A stretch of DNA of 64,000 nt from positions 248,001 to 312,000 of the forward strand of contig OZ037866.1 in assembly GCA_964035575.1 (NCBI GenBank), in the 5' to 3' direction. Shown here piece by piece: positions 22,810 to 33,376 of this stretch (its first letter is position 1; every line of letters begins with the position of its first letter). Origin of the DNA: Rhynchopus sp. YZ270_cl-10 (Eukaryota; Euglenozoa; Diplonemea; Diplonemida; Diplonemidae). A program made the position numbers and the translations under genes. The notes under the pieces were generated by a model that made no database searches, was not told the DNA's origin, and was given only the letters and a program-made list of their open reading frames with translations.

Positions 22810-22958
22810 AAGAAATGAAGCTGTTCACAGATAGCAAAACACTCCAAAAACACAAAACCCCCCATTTTAGTTCCTTGTTTTTTTTTTTTTGAAAACTTGG
22901 TTGTATTAGTGTAGACACCCGAGGATGAACTCCACTATTTTTTGTTTTTGTTTTTGTT
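19001..22958. other. 4-kb gene-free region of short repeats
   Basis: Contains hairpin repeats F3 (about 19665, 20545, 21750, 21970), F4 with its GGGGTG-GA-CACCCC hairpin (20329-20412), a weak F2 (22212-22262), a hairpin CTGTTG..CAACAG (22496-22524), a GCGCCTGCGGCGC mini-hairpin (22688-22702), and F1 (22889-22941) just beyond the end of the next gene. A 60-codon plus frame (19701-19890) follows a good acceptor but is K-rich and unproven. Confidence 0.5.
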
Positions 22959-24239
22959 TTAAACGTTAAAGGACTGTCGTCCAGTACTAGAGCGCGGAAA
23001 CTGCCGGGTTTTTGGTGTGATTGGGGTTGTTGCGACGGAGTGGAGGCCTGCTAGGGTTTGTAGCGCACTTGTATCACTCATGCCCCCCATACTCCGTGCA
23101 AACGACCCCCTCGGCTCAGAGAAGGACTTCGCCAACGTCCTCTTGGAGGGCTCCTTCGCTATGCTGGACGACGCCACGGGGGCCACACCGTTACCACCAC
23201 CTGCATTGTCATGCGCCAGCGGCAGGATCGCACCCCCATCCACCTGACTCGCCACGTCCCCATTCGTAAACACCACTGTATACGTCGGCGACCCTTCCTC
23301 CGCCTTCACCGCACGAATCACCCCTTGCTTTGCCGGCGAATTTGGCGATGCCCTGGCCGCAACCTTACTCCCCACACCATAACCCCCTGGGGACGCCGCC
23401 GACGTCGATACTGGCAGATGAAACGACGCCTGCCTCGGCTGCAACTGCCCCTCTGCCACATGCTTCAAGCTCTGTTCCGCAACCTTCATTCCACTAAACT
23501 CTGGGAGAAGGGTCAACACATATGACCCAGGGGTTGCCCCATACCCTGTCACAAAGCATGGACTCGAAGAAGGCAGATGAGTCACCATATCGCCCATCTG
23601 ATACAGCCCTACTGCATACAACGATCCAGCCTCCGCCTTTGTATCAAAATCACCGTCCTCATACTGCAAGGTATACGTTCCATCTCTGTTGTCCGCCACG
23701 ATGCGTCCCCTAGCCCGCTCACTCCCCTTTTTCCCAATCACCGCGTCCCCTACCTGATACACTCCACCCAGAGATGATCCTAATACTGGAGTTCCTCGGG
23801 TCGACAAACTTCGTTTTTCTAAACTATTCCGGTTAGATCCTCGAGTAGATTCTGGGAGGAGCGGCGACGTTATTAACGATTCAGTATTCGTCAAATCGGT
23901 GAGCGGAGCAGGGGATTGCTCTTGGAGGGGGAGAGGAGGGGATGGAGCGGGATTGGGGTATGCTTCTGCGTCGTTTCGATATGGATTGTCTAAATGATGT
24001 GAATCTGCGGCACGTCGTTTTTGTTTTTCCCTTCTACTGTATAGATAGTACAGTGCTATGCCAAAAATGCTTAATCCAACAATAATCATCACCGCTATAA
24101 TCGTTTGCGTCTCCTCGCTCTTTCCTGATGGTGCGTCTGTCGCGGTTACATTCGCATCTTCAGGTGCATCCTCACATACCCTTCCTGGAACAAAAACTAC
24201 TAACCACACCAGCCATACCAACCCCCAATGCCCCTCCAT
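22959..24239 (-). CDS. Single-pass membrane protein with three Tudor-like modules
   Basis: The 426-residue frame starts at ATG 24239. Residues 1-22 form a signal peptide (tryptophan/valine-rich, ending near VPGRVCED). A short luminal part follows, then a transmembrane segment at about 45-66 (IIAVMIIVGLSIFGIALYYLY) with a basic stop-transfer RREKQKRR. The cytosolic part holds three modules at about 160-210, 211-262 and 285-345, built like YxVGDxV...G.I....DGTYTLQYEDGD, the pattern of Tudor/KOW-type beta-barrels common in protists. A Ser/Pro-rich tail follows. The frame is intact, with good codon periodicity. The function is unknown; I infer a receptor or scaffold whose modules bind peptides or modified residues. 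Confidence 0.8.
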   Translation of the reverse strand: MEGHWGLVWLVWLVVFVPGRVCEDAPEDANVTATDAPSGKSEETQTIIAVMIIVGLSIFGIALYYLYSRREKQKRRAADSHHLDNPYRNDAEAYPNPAPSPPLPLQEQSPAPLTDLTNTESLITSPLLPESTRGSNRNSLEKRSLSTRGTPVLGSSLGGVYQVGDAVIGKKGSERARGRIVADNRDGTYTLQYEDGDFDTKAEAGSLYAVGLYQMGDMVTHLPSSSPCFVTGYGATPGSYVLTLLPEFSGMKVAEQSLKHVAEGQLQPRQASFHLPVSTSAASPGGYGVGSKVAARASPNSPAKQGVIRAVKAEEGSPTYTVVFTNGDVASQVDGGAILPLAHDNAGGGNGVAPVASSSIAKEPSKRTLAKSFSEPRGSFARSMGGMSDTSALQTLAGLHSVATTPITPKTRQFPRSSTGRQSFNV

Positions 24240-25212
24240 AATGAGGGGAACAAAAACGATGCGAAAAAAAAAAAAAAAAAAAAAAAAATAGAAAAAAAGG
24301 TTTCTGAAATACCAAGACCTCAGACCTCAGACCTCAGACAGTGTACCAGAGGGGAGTGTGTGGGAGGGATGGGGTGGGGGGGGTGGGGTTTGGCACAACA
24401 CCCCACGCCGAGAATAGGATTATATAACCAAGATTTTTGTTTTGTTTTGAGGGGAAGAAGGGGGAAGGGGGGGGAAGTGTGTGTGTTGTGTTTTGTGTGT
24501 TTCTGGAGTATAAATTGGGTATTTTGAGAAAAAAAATTCGACAAAAAAAAATGTGGAGCACGGCGAAACAATGGTGTGGTTTGACGACCCAAAAAATAGC
24601 ACAAAATAGCACTTTATCGCACTTTTTCGCACCCCCCTTCAGCCACGCCAATGGAGTGTTCAATGAAGTGTGTACTTCGGACAAAACACCTCCCTCTACG
24701 CTTCTTCGGTTGCGGCTCATCCAAGCTCCTTGTGCAGATTCTCAGAAGCTGTCTTTGAAAAGAAAATCATGTGGTTTGAAATACAAAAAGGAAACCCCCT
24801 CTTTTTTTTTTGGAATGGTTTTTCCGTTGAAAAACTTAGGTTTTGCAAAGTGGCTGTGAGGGTGGGTGGGCGGGGAAGGGGAGGGGAGATACTGACGGTT
24901 CTTGCTTTTTTTTAGGACTGCACAAAACAATTTGGTTCGTTCCTTTAAAAAAAGGGGTCACTGACTCACCCATTTCTTTTTTGGGTAAATTGCGATAGCA
25001 CGTATACCTTTTTCCTGTTTGCAATAACACTCGTACACAAAAAGTATACGTGTTATCGCAAGTTGCCCTTTTTTACTGAGTATTATTACAAAAAATATAG
25101 GGTTCGGGTGACCGGCAGACACCTGAATGGGGGGGGTGGGTGAGACACCCGAACCTTAGCTTTACCTCATAGATGTTCAGTTTCCAATAACACTTCGTGT
25201 ATGCAAAATAAA

Positions 25213-25247
25213 ATTAAGATATTATTTTCAATCGAAAGATGGAGTTT
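25213..25247. repeat. Dispersed 35-bp block F9, second copy at 30745-30779
   Basis: The two copies share ATATTATTTTCAATCGAAAG and GATGGAGTTT. The second copy lies in an intron of the four-exon gene. Confidence 0.75.
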
Positions 25248-25637
25248 ATCCAGCGCCGTCTCCTCTTTAAAATAAGTATTTCAACATAAGCGTTCAATAA
25301 AATTGATAACAAAAACAAAAAACAAAAAAACAAAAGCGCACACACACAAGACTCTAATCGCGGTATAGGTAAGGGTATGTAATAGGATAGTTACGTTGAC
25401 AACACAGAAGGAAAAAGGAGGGGGGGAGGTTGTTCTGATGGGGGGAAAAAATGTTTTTTTAATATTTTCTTTCAAAAGGGTCTGCTGTTTTCCCAAAAAA
25501 AAACCCCTTTTTTTTTTGTCGTTTCGTTGTATTATCATATGACGGCTATGCAGGGCTCTGTTTACTGGGTTTTGCGGTTTTTTCACCCTCTGAACTCGAA
25601 AAAATCGGATTCTTTTACAACACCCTCTATGGGCATT

Positions 25638-25690
25638 TGAATGGGTTTTTATGAAGTTTTTTTGTTATGTTTGCTTTGTGCTCTTGTTTT
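25638..25690. repeat. Dispersed repeat F11
   Basis: TTGAATGGGTTTTTATGAAG followed by a T run and TTTGCTTTGTGCTC. Relatives are at 15393-15425 and 49573-49625. Confidence 0.7.
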
Positions 25691-26290
25691 GTTTAAAACC
25701 TCTACAGATATTCCTACATTCACACGCCATGGCTGGAACTAATTCGCTCCCCTTAAAAGGGACTTTGAAAATGTTTTTTTGTTATAGCTTGTACTCTTTG
25801 TTTTTTGCTATTTTGTGTTCGTTAAAAGGGACATTGATTTTTTGGCTATACAGGAATACACTACCTCCAACTGGACTCCAAATATTTCAAATTTTGGGGT
25901 ATTTTTTTTTTTTTTGATAATTTTCCGCCTTTTTTTTTTGATGCCACTCCCAAACATATTTGGTCTGACTACTGTGTACTAGCAACGTCACAGCTCATTT
26001 CGGGGTAGAGAGGGGAGAAGAGGGAGAGGGGGAGTTTGAAAATGTTTTTTGTATGTTTTGAAAGTGCAAGAGGGAGAGGGGTAGGAAAAGCAGGGGAAGT
26101 CAGGTGGTACTTTTTTATCGGTTCGAGAACCAAATAAAGATGAGACAGTTTTTTTTTTCACTGTTCGGGAAACACTCAAAATGATAATGCGACGAGTCGT
26201 GGTGTCGTGTTGTATGCTTATTTGAAAGGGGGAAAAAAAAAAGAGAAAAATTCGATGAATATGCCGTGAAGACAGATCAAGAAAGAAATT

Positions 26291-26350
26291 TCATCTAGTC
26301 GGGATCGAACCGATCTCTCTCGCGTGTCTTAGGCGAGCGTCTTAACCACT
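26291..26350 (-). tRNA. tRNA-Leu-like sequence, probably a pseudogene
   Basis: The minus strand contains AGTGGTTAAGACG (A-box-like D-arm), an anticodon-like loop CTAAGAC inside CTCGC...GCGAG, and GGTTCGATCCCGACTAG (B-box and T-arm). The loop would give anticodon AAG (leucine). The anticodon stem needs two extra bases, the long variable arm of tRNA-Leu is missing and no matching 5' acceptor strand is seen. It is therefore likely a decayed or truncated gene. Confidence 0.45.
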
Positions 26351-27559
26351 GTTTCAAAAATGCTTTTGACATTGAAAATATTAGTTTCATATCCTTCCAA
26401 ATCACAGATAGGCACAACCTGGTGAAAATACCAAAATACAAAAATAGATCTTTTTTTCGAACTTTTTAAAAGGGCTACTTTTTTGGACTAACCCAAAAGG
26501 TTGATAAAACAAAACAAAACAAAAAAAAAAAAAAAAAACAACTTTCAAAATTTGTTTCGTTACGAACTGACTATTCTTTGAGGCAAGAAGAATTGAGTGG
26601 GTTTACACATTTAAAGATAAACAATTCCTCAAAAAAAAGGGGGGAGGAGAGGGGAAAACGGGTCTCACAAAGTCTCTCTTCGTGAAGAAGAAGAAAAAAC
26701 TTTTTCTTTTTTTGTGCAGTATTTGATGGGGTAGTGGGAGGAGGAGGGGAGAGAGTGATACAACCACTTTGCTAAAACGATCGGTTTTTTTTATTTTTTT
26801 TTTCCACACCCAACCCAACCCCCATTTCCCCTATTTTTTTTTCCTACTTTTTTTTACCCCCCCTTCTTCGCCTCTTTTCCTTTAAAAAAAGGATCGCAGG
26901 CTGAAGGCACCCCTCTTTTCAACCCCACAATTCTCATTTATGTGAAATCCTGTGCCCCCTTTTTTTTTTGTTAAATGCTGAAAAGGAGAGGTACCACCTC
27001 ATTTCTCTCTCCCTGGTCCGTGCAAGAGGTTTTATGCTCTCATATGAAGCGCTGGAAGAAAAATAGTAACTTTGATAGGTAAAAGAAAAAAAAGGTTTTT
27101 TTTTTCTCGTTGATTGCACAATTACCCTGTTGGAAGTATGATTGGCGACCGTATCTGAGGAACTATTTCTCCTTTTAAGCTACGCTTTGTAAGTATTAAA
27201 AAAAAAAAAATCAGCAAAAAAAGAGCTCTGTAGATGGATGCTACAAGAATTACACGAGAATCGCCCCCCAACAAAATCTGGAAAAAAAAAAACGGTGGTG
27301 AAAAAGAAAAAAAGAAAAACATAATTAAAGATGAATGCACCTCGCAGAAGCACAAATACATCTGTGGAAGAAAAAAAAATTCACCCGACCTCAATAGAGT
27401 AGGACGAACAAAGAACGTCAGATACACCCACCGTCAACGCGAAAAAAAAGTAGCTCAGATTCAAAACTCAGATACTTTCTTCTTCTTTTTTTCTTCCACT
27501 GTTGTTCCCAGCCCCCTTTCCCCTACGTGGTCCCATTCGACCAAGAACCACCCCCCCCC

Positions 27560-28748
27560 TAGGTGGGGGCAAAACCTTCAGGACGGGTGAGGCATTTTGA
27601 CTTTTTTGGACTTCCGCGCAAAGTACCCACAAACCACCCCTCATACACCCCCAGAAATGGGTCAGAAACACCCTGTGACCCGAAAATCCATGATAAGGGC
27701 ACCTCAGAATATGAAAAAATGCAAAAAAATAGTGAAAAAGTGGCCTTTTGACGGTTTTGGCCATGTTGGGTAAAATGACCATTTTTGGACAAAAAAATCA
27801 AAAAAACAGCAAAATTTCGACATCATGACAGCTGCTTGGGCACAAAACTACCCCAGGGAGGTCCTGTGAGTCCATTCCGACCTGTTTTGGACACTTTAGG
27901 TACTTTTTTTGGCCGTTTTTTGGCGTTTTTAGGTGAAAAAAGATCCCCTGACTATCCCCTGGCAGCCCTGGGCCGCGACTTGCGCCCTGCTTTTGGACCC
28001 CCTCTGGGCCAAAAAATGGGTGAAAACCCCCGAAAAAGCACTCCGGGAACCCAGATAGTTCCAAATATCCACTAGAAACCCACCCAAACACCTCAAAAAC
28101 ATGCCAGAAAAACATTTTCAAAAACACACTTTTTCAAATAAGTCATTATGGAACCTGCCCAGATGAACTTTTTGAAAAAAGTGTGTTTTTGAAAATATTT
28201 TTCTGGCATGTTTTTGAGGTGTTTGGGTGGGTTTCTAGTGGATATTTGGAACTATCTGGGTTCCCGGAGTGCTTTTTCGGGGGTTTTCACCCATTTTTTG
28301 GCCCAGAGGGGGTCCAAAAGCAGGGCGCAAGTCGCGGCCCAGGGCTGCCAGGGGATAGTCAGGGGATATTTTTTGACCTCAAAACACCAAAAAAAACACC
28401 AAAAAGGGCGATAAATGTGTTCAAAACAGGTCGGAATGGACTCGCGGGACATTTTTGGGGCATATTTGTGCCCAGACAGGCCTAATGATGACAAAATTTT
28501 GCTTTTTTTTTGAAATATTGGTCAAAAATGGCCATTTTGACCAATATGGCCCAAACGGCCAAAATGGTCTATTTTTGCTATTTTTTTCCATTTTTTTGTA
28601 TCTCTGGGGTGTCTCACCTATAGAACACCCCCAAACCACACCCCAAAACCATCTCTGACCCGAAATTTTCGGTGGTTTGCGGGTACTTTGCGCGTAAATC
28701 CAAAAAAATCGAAATGCCTCAAAAAAATAGGGGTTTTGCCCCCACCTA
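27560..28748. mobile_element. 1.2-kb foldback element with 11-bp C-tract duplication
   Basis: The arms of about 590 bp are inverse copies: outer ends TAGGTGGGGGCAAAACC, inner 270 bp almost identical around a short centre near 28140-28180. Both sides carry CA followed by nine C (27549-27559, 28749-28759). Long inverted repeats and a 9-11 bp duplication suggest a Mutator-like foldback, as at 12887-14085. Frames such as 27798-28127 are by-products of the repeat. Confidence 0.8.
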
Positions 28749-28935
28749 CACCCCCCCCCCCATAATTGATTTAAAACCACATAACACTACAAAAAAAAGG
28801 CAGATTATTTTCTTATTACAAGACCCACCCCACCCCACCCCCTACCCCCCACAAACCCATCCCATCCCCTGATTTATTTCACCCAGTTTTGTTGTTCTTT
28901 TTAGAAAAAAGAGCAACAAAAATTATTTTTGGCAA

Positions 28936-31900
28936 TTAAAAGAGCTGCTCATCTGCGTCCGCATCCACATCAATGCTGTTTTGTGTGGGTTCTTGGGAGG
29001 GTTCTTGGGTTGCACTGGCGTCTGGTGTGTCGCCAATCTCGTCTTGCTGCGTGAAGCCGTTGTCTACGATGGTGCCGCGCCTTGTCATGGAGTTCTGCGA
29101 GGTGTAGGGCATCGATATATCTATTGGTGGGAGAGGCTTCTGTGACGACGGTGGTGTGGCGTTGGGCAGTGCGGCAGTTGTGCCTGCGTCTGTCGAGGTG
29201 CGCGGCGTGACGTCGTTCTCTGCACCAGAGGTGCGTGCGCGCTTGTTTGGAGTAGTAGGCCCAGCCTCCTCTTCAGGAAGGAACGGCGTCAAAAGCTGTT
29301 GTTTGAAGTTTAAAAAAAAAAGATCGAGTCTTTTGTCTGTGTGCTCAAAGCCGGGAAAACAAAAAGGTGAAAAAAATGTGTTAAACTGAAGTACGGTTGT
29401 TGTGGTTAATTGAGTACTCAAAGAAAACAAGCAAGCTTCTGTTTTTTTTTTTTTTTTTTCAATCCGTTTTGTTTGCCCTGCAGCGCTGCCTCCAATTTTT
29501 TTAGTGTTTTATCAAAAAAAGAAAGGTTTATAAGATGACCCTGTGATTAGTCACCTTGTATACAGACTTTCCGCGCTGAAGAATCCGATGAAGAATTCTT
29601 CGAAAAAAAAAAAAATCCCGAAAAAAAAAATTTTTCCAGTGAAGAATTCTTCATTGGAAAAAAATAAAAATAAAAAAAATTCCCGAAAAAAAAAAAAAAA
29701 TTCCCCCACATAAGCCTCTGAGAGTGACCAGAACTGGCCTCATGAACAAAGTGACCCCGTCACAGCCAGAACGCGACTCAATTGATCAAACGCCGAACGA
29801 AAAGGAAACATGCAGCATGGCGAAAGAAAAAAGTAGCGTACCGTGCGCCTGCGGCGCAAGTTTGCAACCCACCTTCCCATGACATAGTTTGGTTGTAAAA
29901 ATGTGCAATTTTAAGCGCAATTTTTTGAAATGTTGCGTACCGTGGCTTCGCCAGGAGCCTTGATGCTATGACCACCGTTTCTTTTTGTACACGTACTGAG
30001 GTTACCGATAATTCGTGTGTCTGGTGCAAATATCAATCAAGTTGAACTCCTCAGTTGGATACCCGGGGAATTCTCTCATTCCGGGTCGGGCTCGACCGCG
30101 CTTTTTTATTTTATTTTTTGGAAATCTCAGGGACTGCGCTGGGACGCGTGTTTTGGGCCAGAACTCTAGTTTCTCCGCCGGAGGCCCTGAACTTGCGGTA
30201 ACTTCCGGCGCGCGTAGCGCGCCGGGCTCGGGACGTATTTACCTTTTATGTACAAAATCACGATTCTTCATCAAAAATCGTACCCAATGAAGGAGCGCGG
30301 AAACACTGCTTGTATATTTAAAAAAAAAAGGGTAATTAGTTCGGATACTCTCAAAAGAGTGTAAGAAAGTTGTTTTTCAAGATGCATTCAATATTTTTTA
30401 AAATTGTTGGAAAAAGAATGTGAAGAAAAAAGGGTAATTGTTTCCATAAATTGAAATGTTTTCAGAAGATTGGTTTCTAAACGTTAACCCTGTTTCTCTA
30501 AAGAATTATAAAGTAATATTCAAACAGGGTAAGGTATAACAGCAGTGTATAGTGCTACATACGTCCACATCGTATCGTTTGCGTTTTCTGTCGTTCACCT
30601 TCTGCTCCTTCGACGTGCCGTACTTTGCCATGTACGAGTTGACAGTTGAGAGCACACCAGTCTGCATCCTTCGGCTTTTGTAATTTTCCGGCTTTTTTTT
30701 TTCCTGCGAAAAATAGCAATAGAGTGGGGAAGGGGACAAAGATGATTAAAATATTATTTTCAATCGAAAGATGGAGTTTTCCACCGGGACAAAGAGAAAG
30801 GGGAAAAAAATCCCCTCAAACCAGCTGGACTATATAACGCTATGAAAGGAGGCCTCTGACACAACTGCAGAAGATGCCAACACCCGAGGATGTGTAATTT
30901 TTTTTTCCTTTTTCGTTTTTGATAAATTGTTGGAGTAGTCTGTGTTGCCTCGGTTGTGTTGCCACAGTTTGTGCAATCTCCACTTTCGGCCACTGTCGTT
31001 TTTTTGAAAAATGGGTTGATTTTTTGCCATCCCAGGTGAGGGGGCTATTTGTGTGAATAAATGAAGTGTGCAGCACTCTGCGATAGCGAGGGGTAGCGGT
31101 GGGGTGGATGGTTTAGAACTTCAAGCATACCGTTTGCATGATTCGGTCGATAAGATGCTCACAGCTCCTTCGAAATTCGTCGATGTTGTTGTCGAAATGT
31201 TCTGAAGGGGGGGGTAGAGGATTGGCGAGGAAATGTAACATCCTTTTTTATCAAAAAAAAAGTGAAGTTGATAGTGCAAACGCCTCTGGGACGCAGGCAC
31301 TGACACTCCGCGGGTTATCGAACCCCGGCGTGTTGCGCTTGGATGTGGTTTACAGGGAAGCTGTAAGCAGGTATACAGTCATTACCCCACCCTGACCGGG
31401 AAGGGGGGACAACATGATTTAGAGATTCAAGAAAAGCACGTGTTTTAGCACATAACACTGGGCGTAAAAAAAAAGTTACGTATGTCTCTTTGTCTCAAAG
31501 TTTCGTGTTGCATTGAAGCATTGACACAAAAAGAACTGGTGATGGATACTTATCCACTTCATCGCGACAGAAACTCTAGGGGAGGATTGTCGAGGAAATG
31601 CAGCATATTTTTTTTGTTTGTCAAAAAAAAGTAAAAAAAGAAATCGCAAGAACTGAAGCGTAATAAAGTTATAAGAAAACCCAAACAGTACTTCGTTCAT
31701 TTGACACTTCCAAGACTACACCTTTTTTTTAGAACCACAAAACCACTATGTTGACGATATAACCCATGGTAGGCTTGATACATTCCCCCTTACTACACCT
31801 CAAAAATACAAAAAGAGAAGTTGAAAATGCAAACACCTCACCGTTCATCGGATGCAGGGCACTGATTCTCCGCCGGGTTGTCGAACCCCCCAGAGAGCAC

Positions 31901-32407
31901 TTTATTGGCATGCACACAGTTAAAATCGGTTAAAATAAATCCCCCACCCCCGCTTTTTTTTCCACATCACCAAAAAAGGATCATACTTCTTGAGCTCAGG
32001 TATTTGCTCATTTGCGCTGCAACGAGATATCTGACGGTTTTTTTGAGCAGTGTTGCTGGCTCGGCGGGGATTTTTGGTGTTGCGAGGTGGGTGGGCTTGC
32101 CGAGGAGGGAGGGGACGGCAGGGACTATGGGTCTGCTGGGGGCAGCGAGCTTGGAGTGGCGCATGGCTGGAACGGGAGGGGGCGGGACGCGGGCCGTATA
32201 TGAGTTCTGGTAGTTGTGCTGGTGGTGCTGCGGCTGGTGCGAGTGGTGGCTCTGCTGAGGGTAGTGCTGCTGGTACTGCTGCCCCTGTCCCTGACCCTGT
32301 CTCTGCCCCTGCCCCATGTACGCCGGTCCCCCATGTCTTTGCTCCCTCACAGGAGGGGCAGAGTAGCCCTGCCCCCATCCCCCACCACCACCGTAGGAAT
32401 TCGACAT
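28936..32407 (-). CDS. Four-exon gene, Gln/Tyr-rich N-terminus, nuclear-looking protein of unknown function
   Basis: I join exons 32407-31987, 31201-31131, 30703-30563 and 29295-28936. Donors are GTATGA, GTATGC and GTATGT; acceptors end in CAG. All phases agree and the total is 993 bases (330 residues). The start ATG 32407 opens a Gly/Gln/His/Tyr-rich low-complexity region (MSNSYGGGGGWGQGY...), then a proline-rich linker, a helical core (KKTVRYLVAAQMSKYLSS, then HFDNNIDEFRRSCEHLIDRI), a basic stretch (NDRKRKRYDVD), a second nuclear-signal-like PNKRARTSG, and an acidic Ser/Thr-rich tail ending DADADEQLF. The layout resembles transcription or Mediator-type cofactors, but I assign no name. The introns (785, 427, 1267 bp) are full of dispersed repeats. 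A 24-base microexon at 31573-31550 would also keep phase. Confidence 0.6.
29310..29500. repeat. Repeat F7 in an intron, second copy at 40905-41090
   Basis: A block containing GTGTTAAACTGAAGTACGGTT and TTTGTTTGCCCTGCAGCGCTG is shared with 40905-41090 at about 90% identity. Here it lies directly upstream of the last exon of the four-exon gene, so it is intronic. Confidence 0.75.
29737..30210. repeat. Repeat F8, second copy, inside an intron
   Basis: Same block order as 14170-14600, including both GTACCGTG hairpins and the GGCGCGCG-TAG-CGCGCC hairpin near 30205-30225. It accounts for about a third of the 1267-bp intron. Confidence 0.75.
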
Positions 32408-32753
32408 CTTGCTCTCTTTGCTTTTTTGCCTTTTTTTCTTCCTTTTCTCGGATCCTTACAGAGTGTACCAAGGTTGGGGAAAGGGGTGGAGGTGAAAATT
32501 TGATAATAAAGGAAATTGGATTGGATCACCTCTCCCTATCATAAACTAGGCCGGAGGGGGTACCAATCTCGATGACAGACCTCCCATATGGAACTGTTTT
32601 TGTCCTTAAAAAAAAAGGGGTTTTGCTCTATTTCGAGCAAAACCAATATTAATTTAGCTACCGAACCTTTTTCAAGATCTGGTCTTCAGGAGGGGGGGGT
32701 ATGGAGAAAAAAGTACAAAAAAAAATGGGGAGAAATCTTTTTTTTTTCTTAGC

Positions 32754-33295
32754 ACATAGGTTTCGAACGCGCGTTCGAAAATCGAAAACGCGCAAATCCA
32801 AAATCGGAAAACGCGCACATGAAAAAAAAAAAAAAACGCGCAAAAAAAAAAAAAAAAACGCGCGTTCGAAAAGCCGGACGCGCGTAAAAAAAAATGGGCG
32901 TTTTTTTTTTTTTTTTTCAAGCGCGCGTTCGAAAAAGTGGTTTTTTCGAACGCGCGTTTGAAAAACTGGACGCGCGTTCGAAAAAACCACTTTTTCGACG
33001 CGCGTTCGAAAAACCTCCCACGTAAACATGAGGCTTCCACTTTTTCGAACGCGCGTTTTTTTTTTTTCGTTTTTCAAACGCGCGTTTTTTTTCTCGTTTT
33101 TTTCGAACGCGCGTTTTTTTTCGTTTTTCAAACGCGCGTTTCTTTTTCGTTTTTTCCAAACGCGCGTTTTTTTTTCGTTTTTTCCGAACGCGCGTTTTTT
33201 TTCTCGTTTTTTCCGAGCGCGCGTTTTTTTTTTCGTTTTTCAAACGCGCACTCGAAAACGCCTAAAAAACGCGAACGCGCGTTCGAAACCTATGT
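32754..33295. mobile_element. Palindrome-array MITE (GAACGCGCGTTC) with TAGC duplication
   Basis: The ends ACATAGGTTTCGAACGCGCG and its reverse complement are flanked by TAGC (32750-32753, 33296-33299). The interior holds more than ten copies of the CpG-rich palindrome GAACGCGCGTTC or half of it, separated by A or T runs. Open frames such as 32658-33131 are repeat by-products. The architecture parallels the CCAGATCTGG family. Confidence 0.8.
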
Positions 33296-33376
33296 TAGCA
33301 ATGTTTAAAAAAAAAAATGGCAAAAGAAACGCAAAGCATCCCATCCCATCCCCCTTTCCCCCTCCCTCCTCCCCAT

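Larger units (their letters stand above)
24240..27559. other. 3.3-kb gene-free region
   Basis: Holds a poly-A run (24264-24290), ACCTCAGACCTCAG micro-repeats, a hairpin (about 24983-25064) built on TGCGATAACACGTATAC, a block repeated at 30745 (25213-25247), an F11 copy (25638-25690) and a tRNA-like sequence (26291-26350). A 24650-24770 plus-strand segment is GC-richer and open, but I could not support an exon. Confidence 0.5.

Noticed and set aside
32658-33308. Overlapping frames rich in K, R, F on both strands
   Set aside because: Produced by the GAACGCGCGTTC palindrome array and A/T runs.
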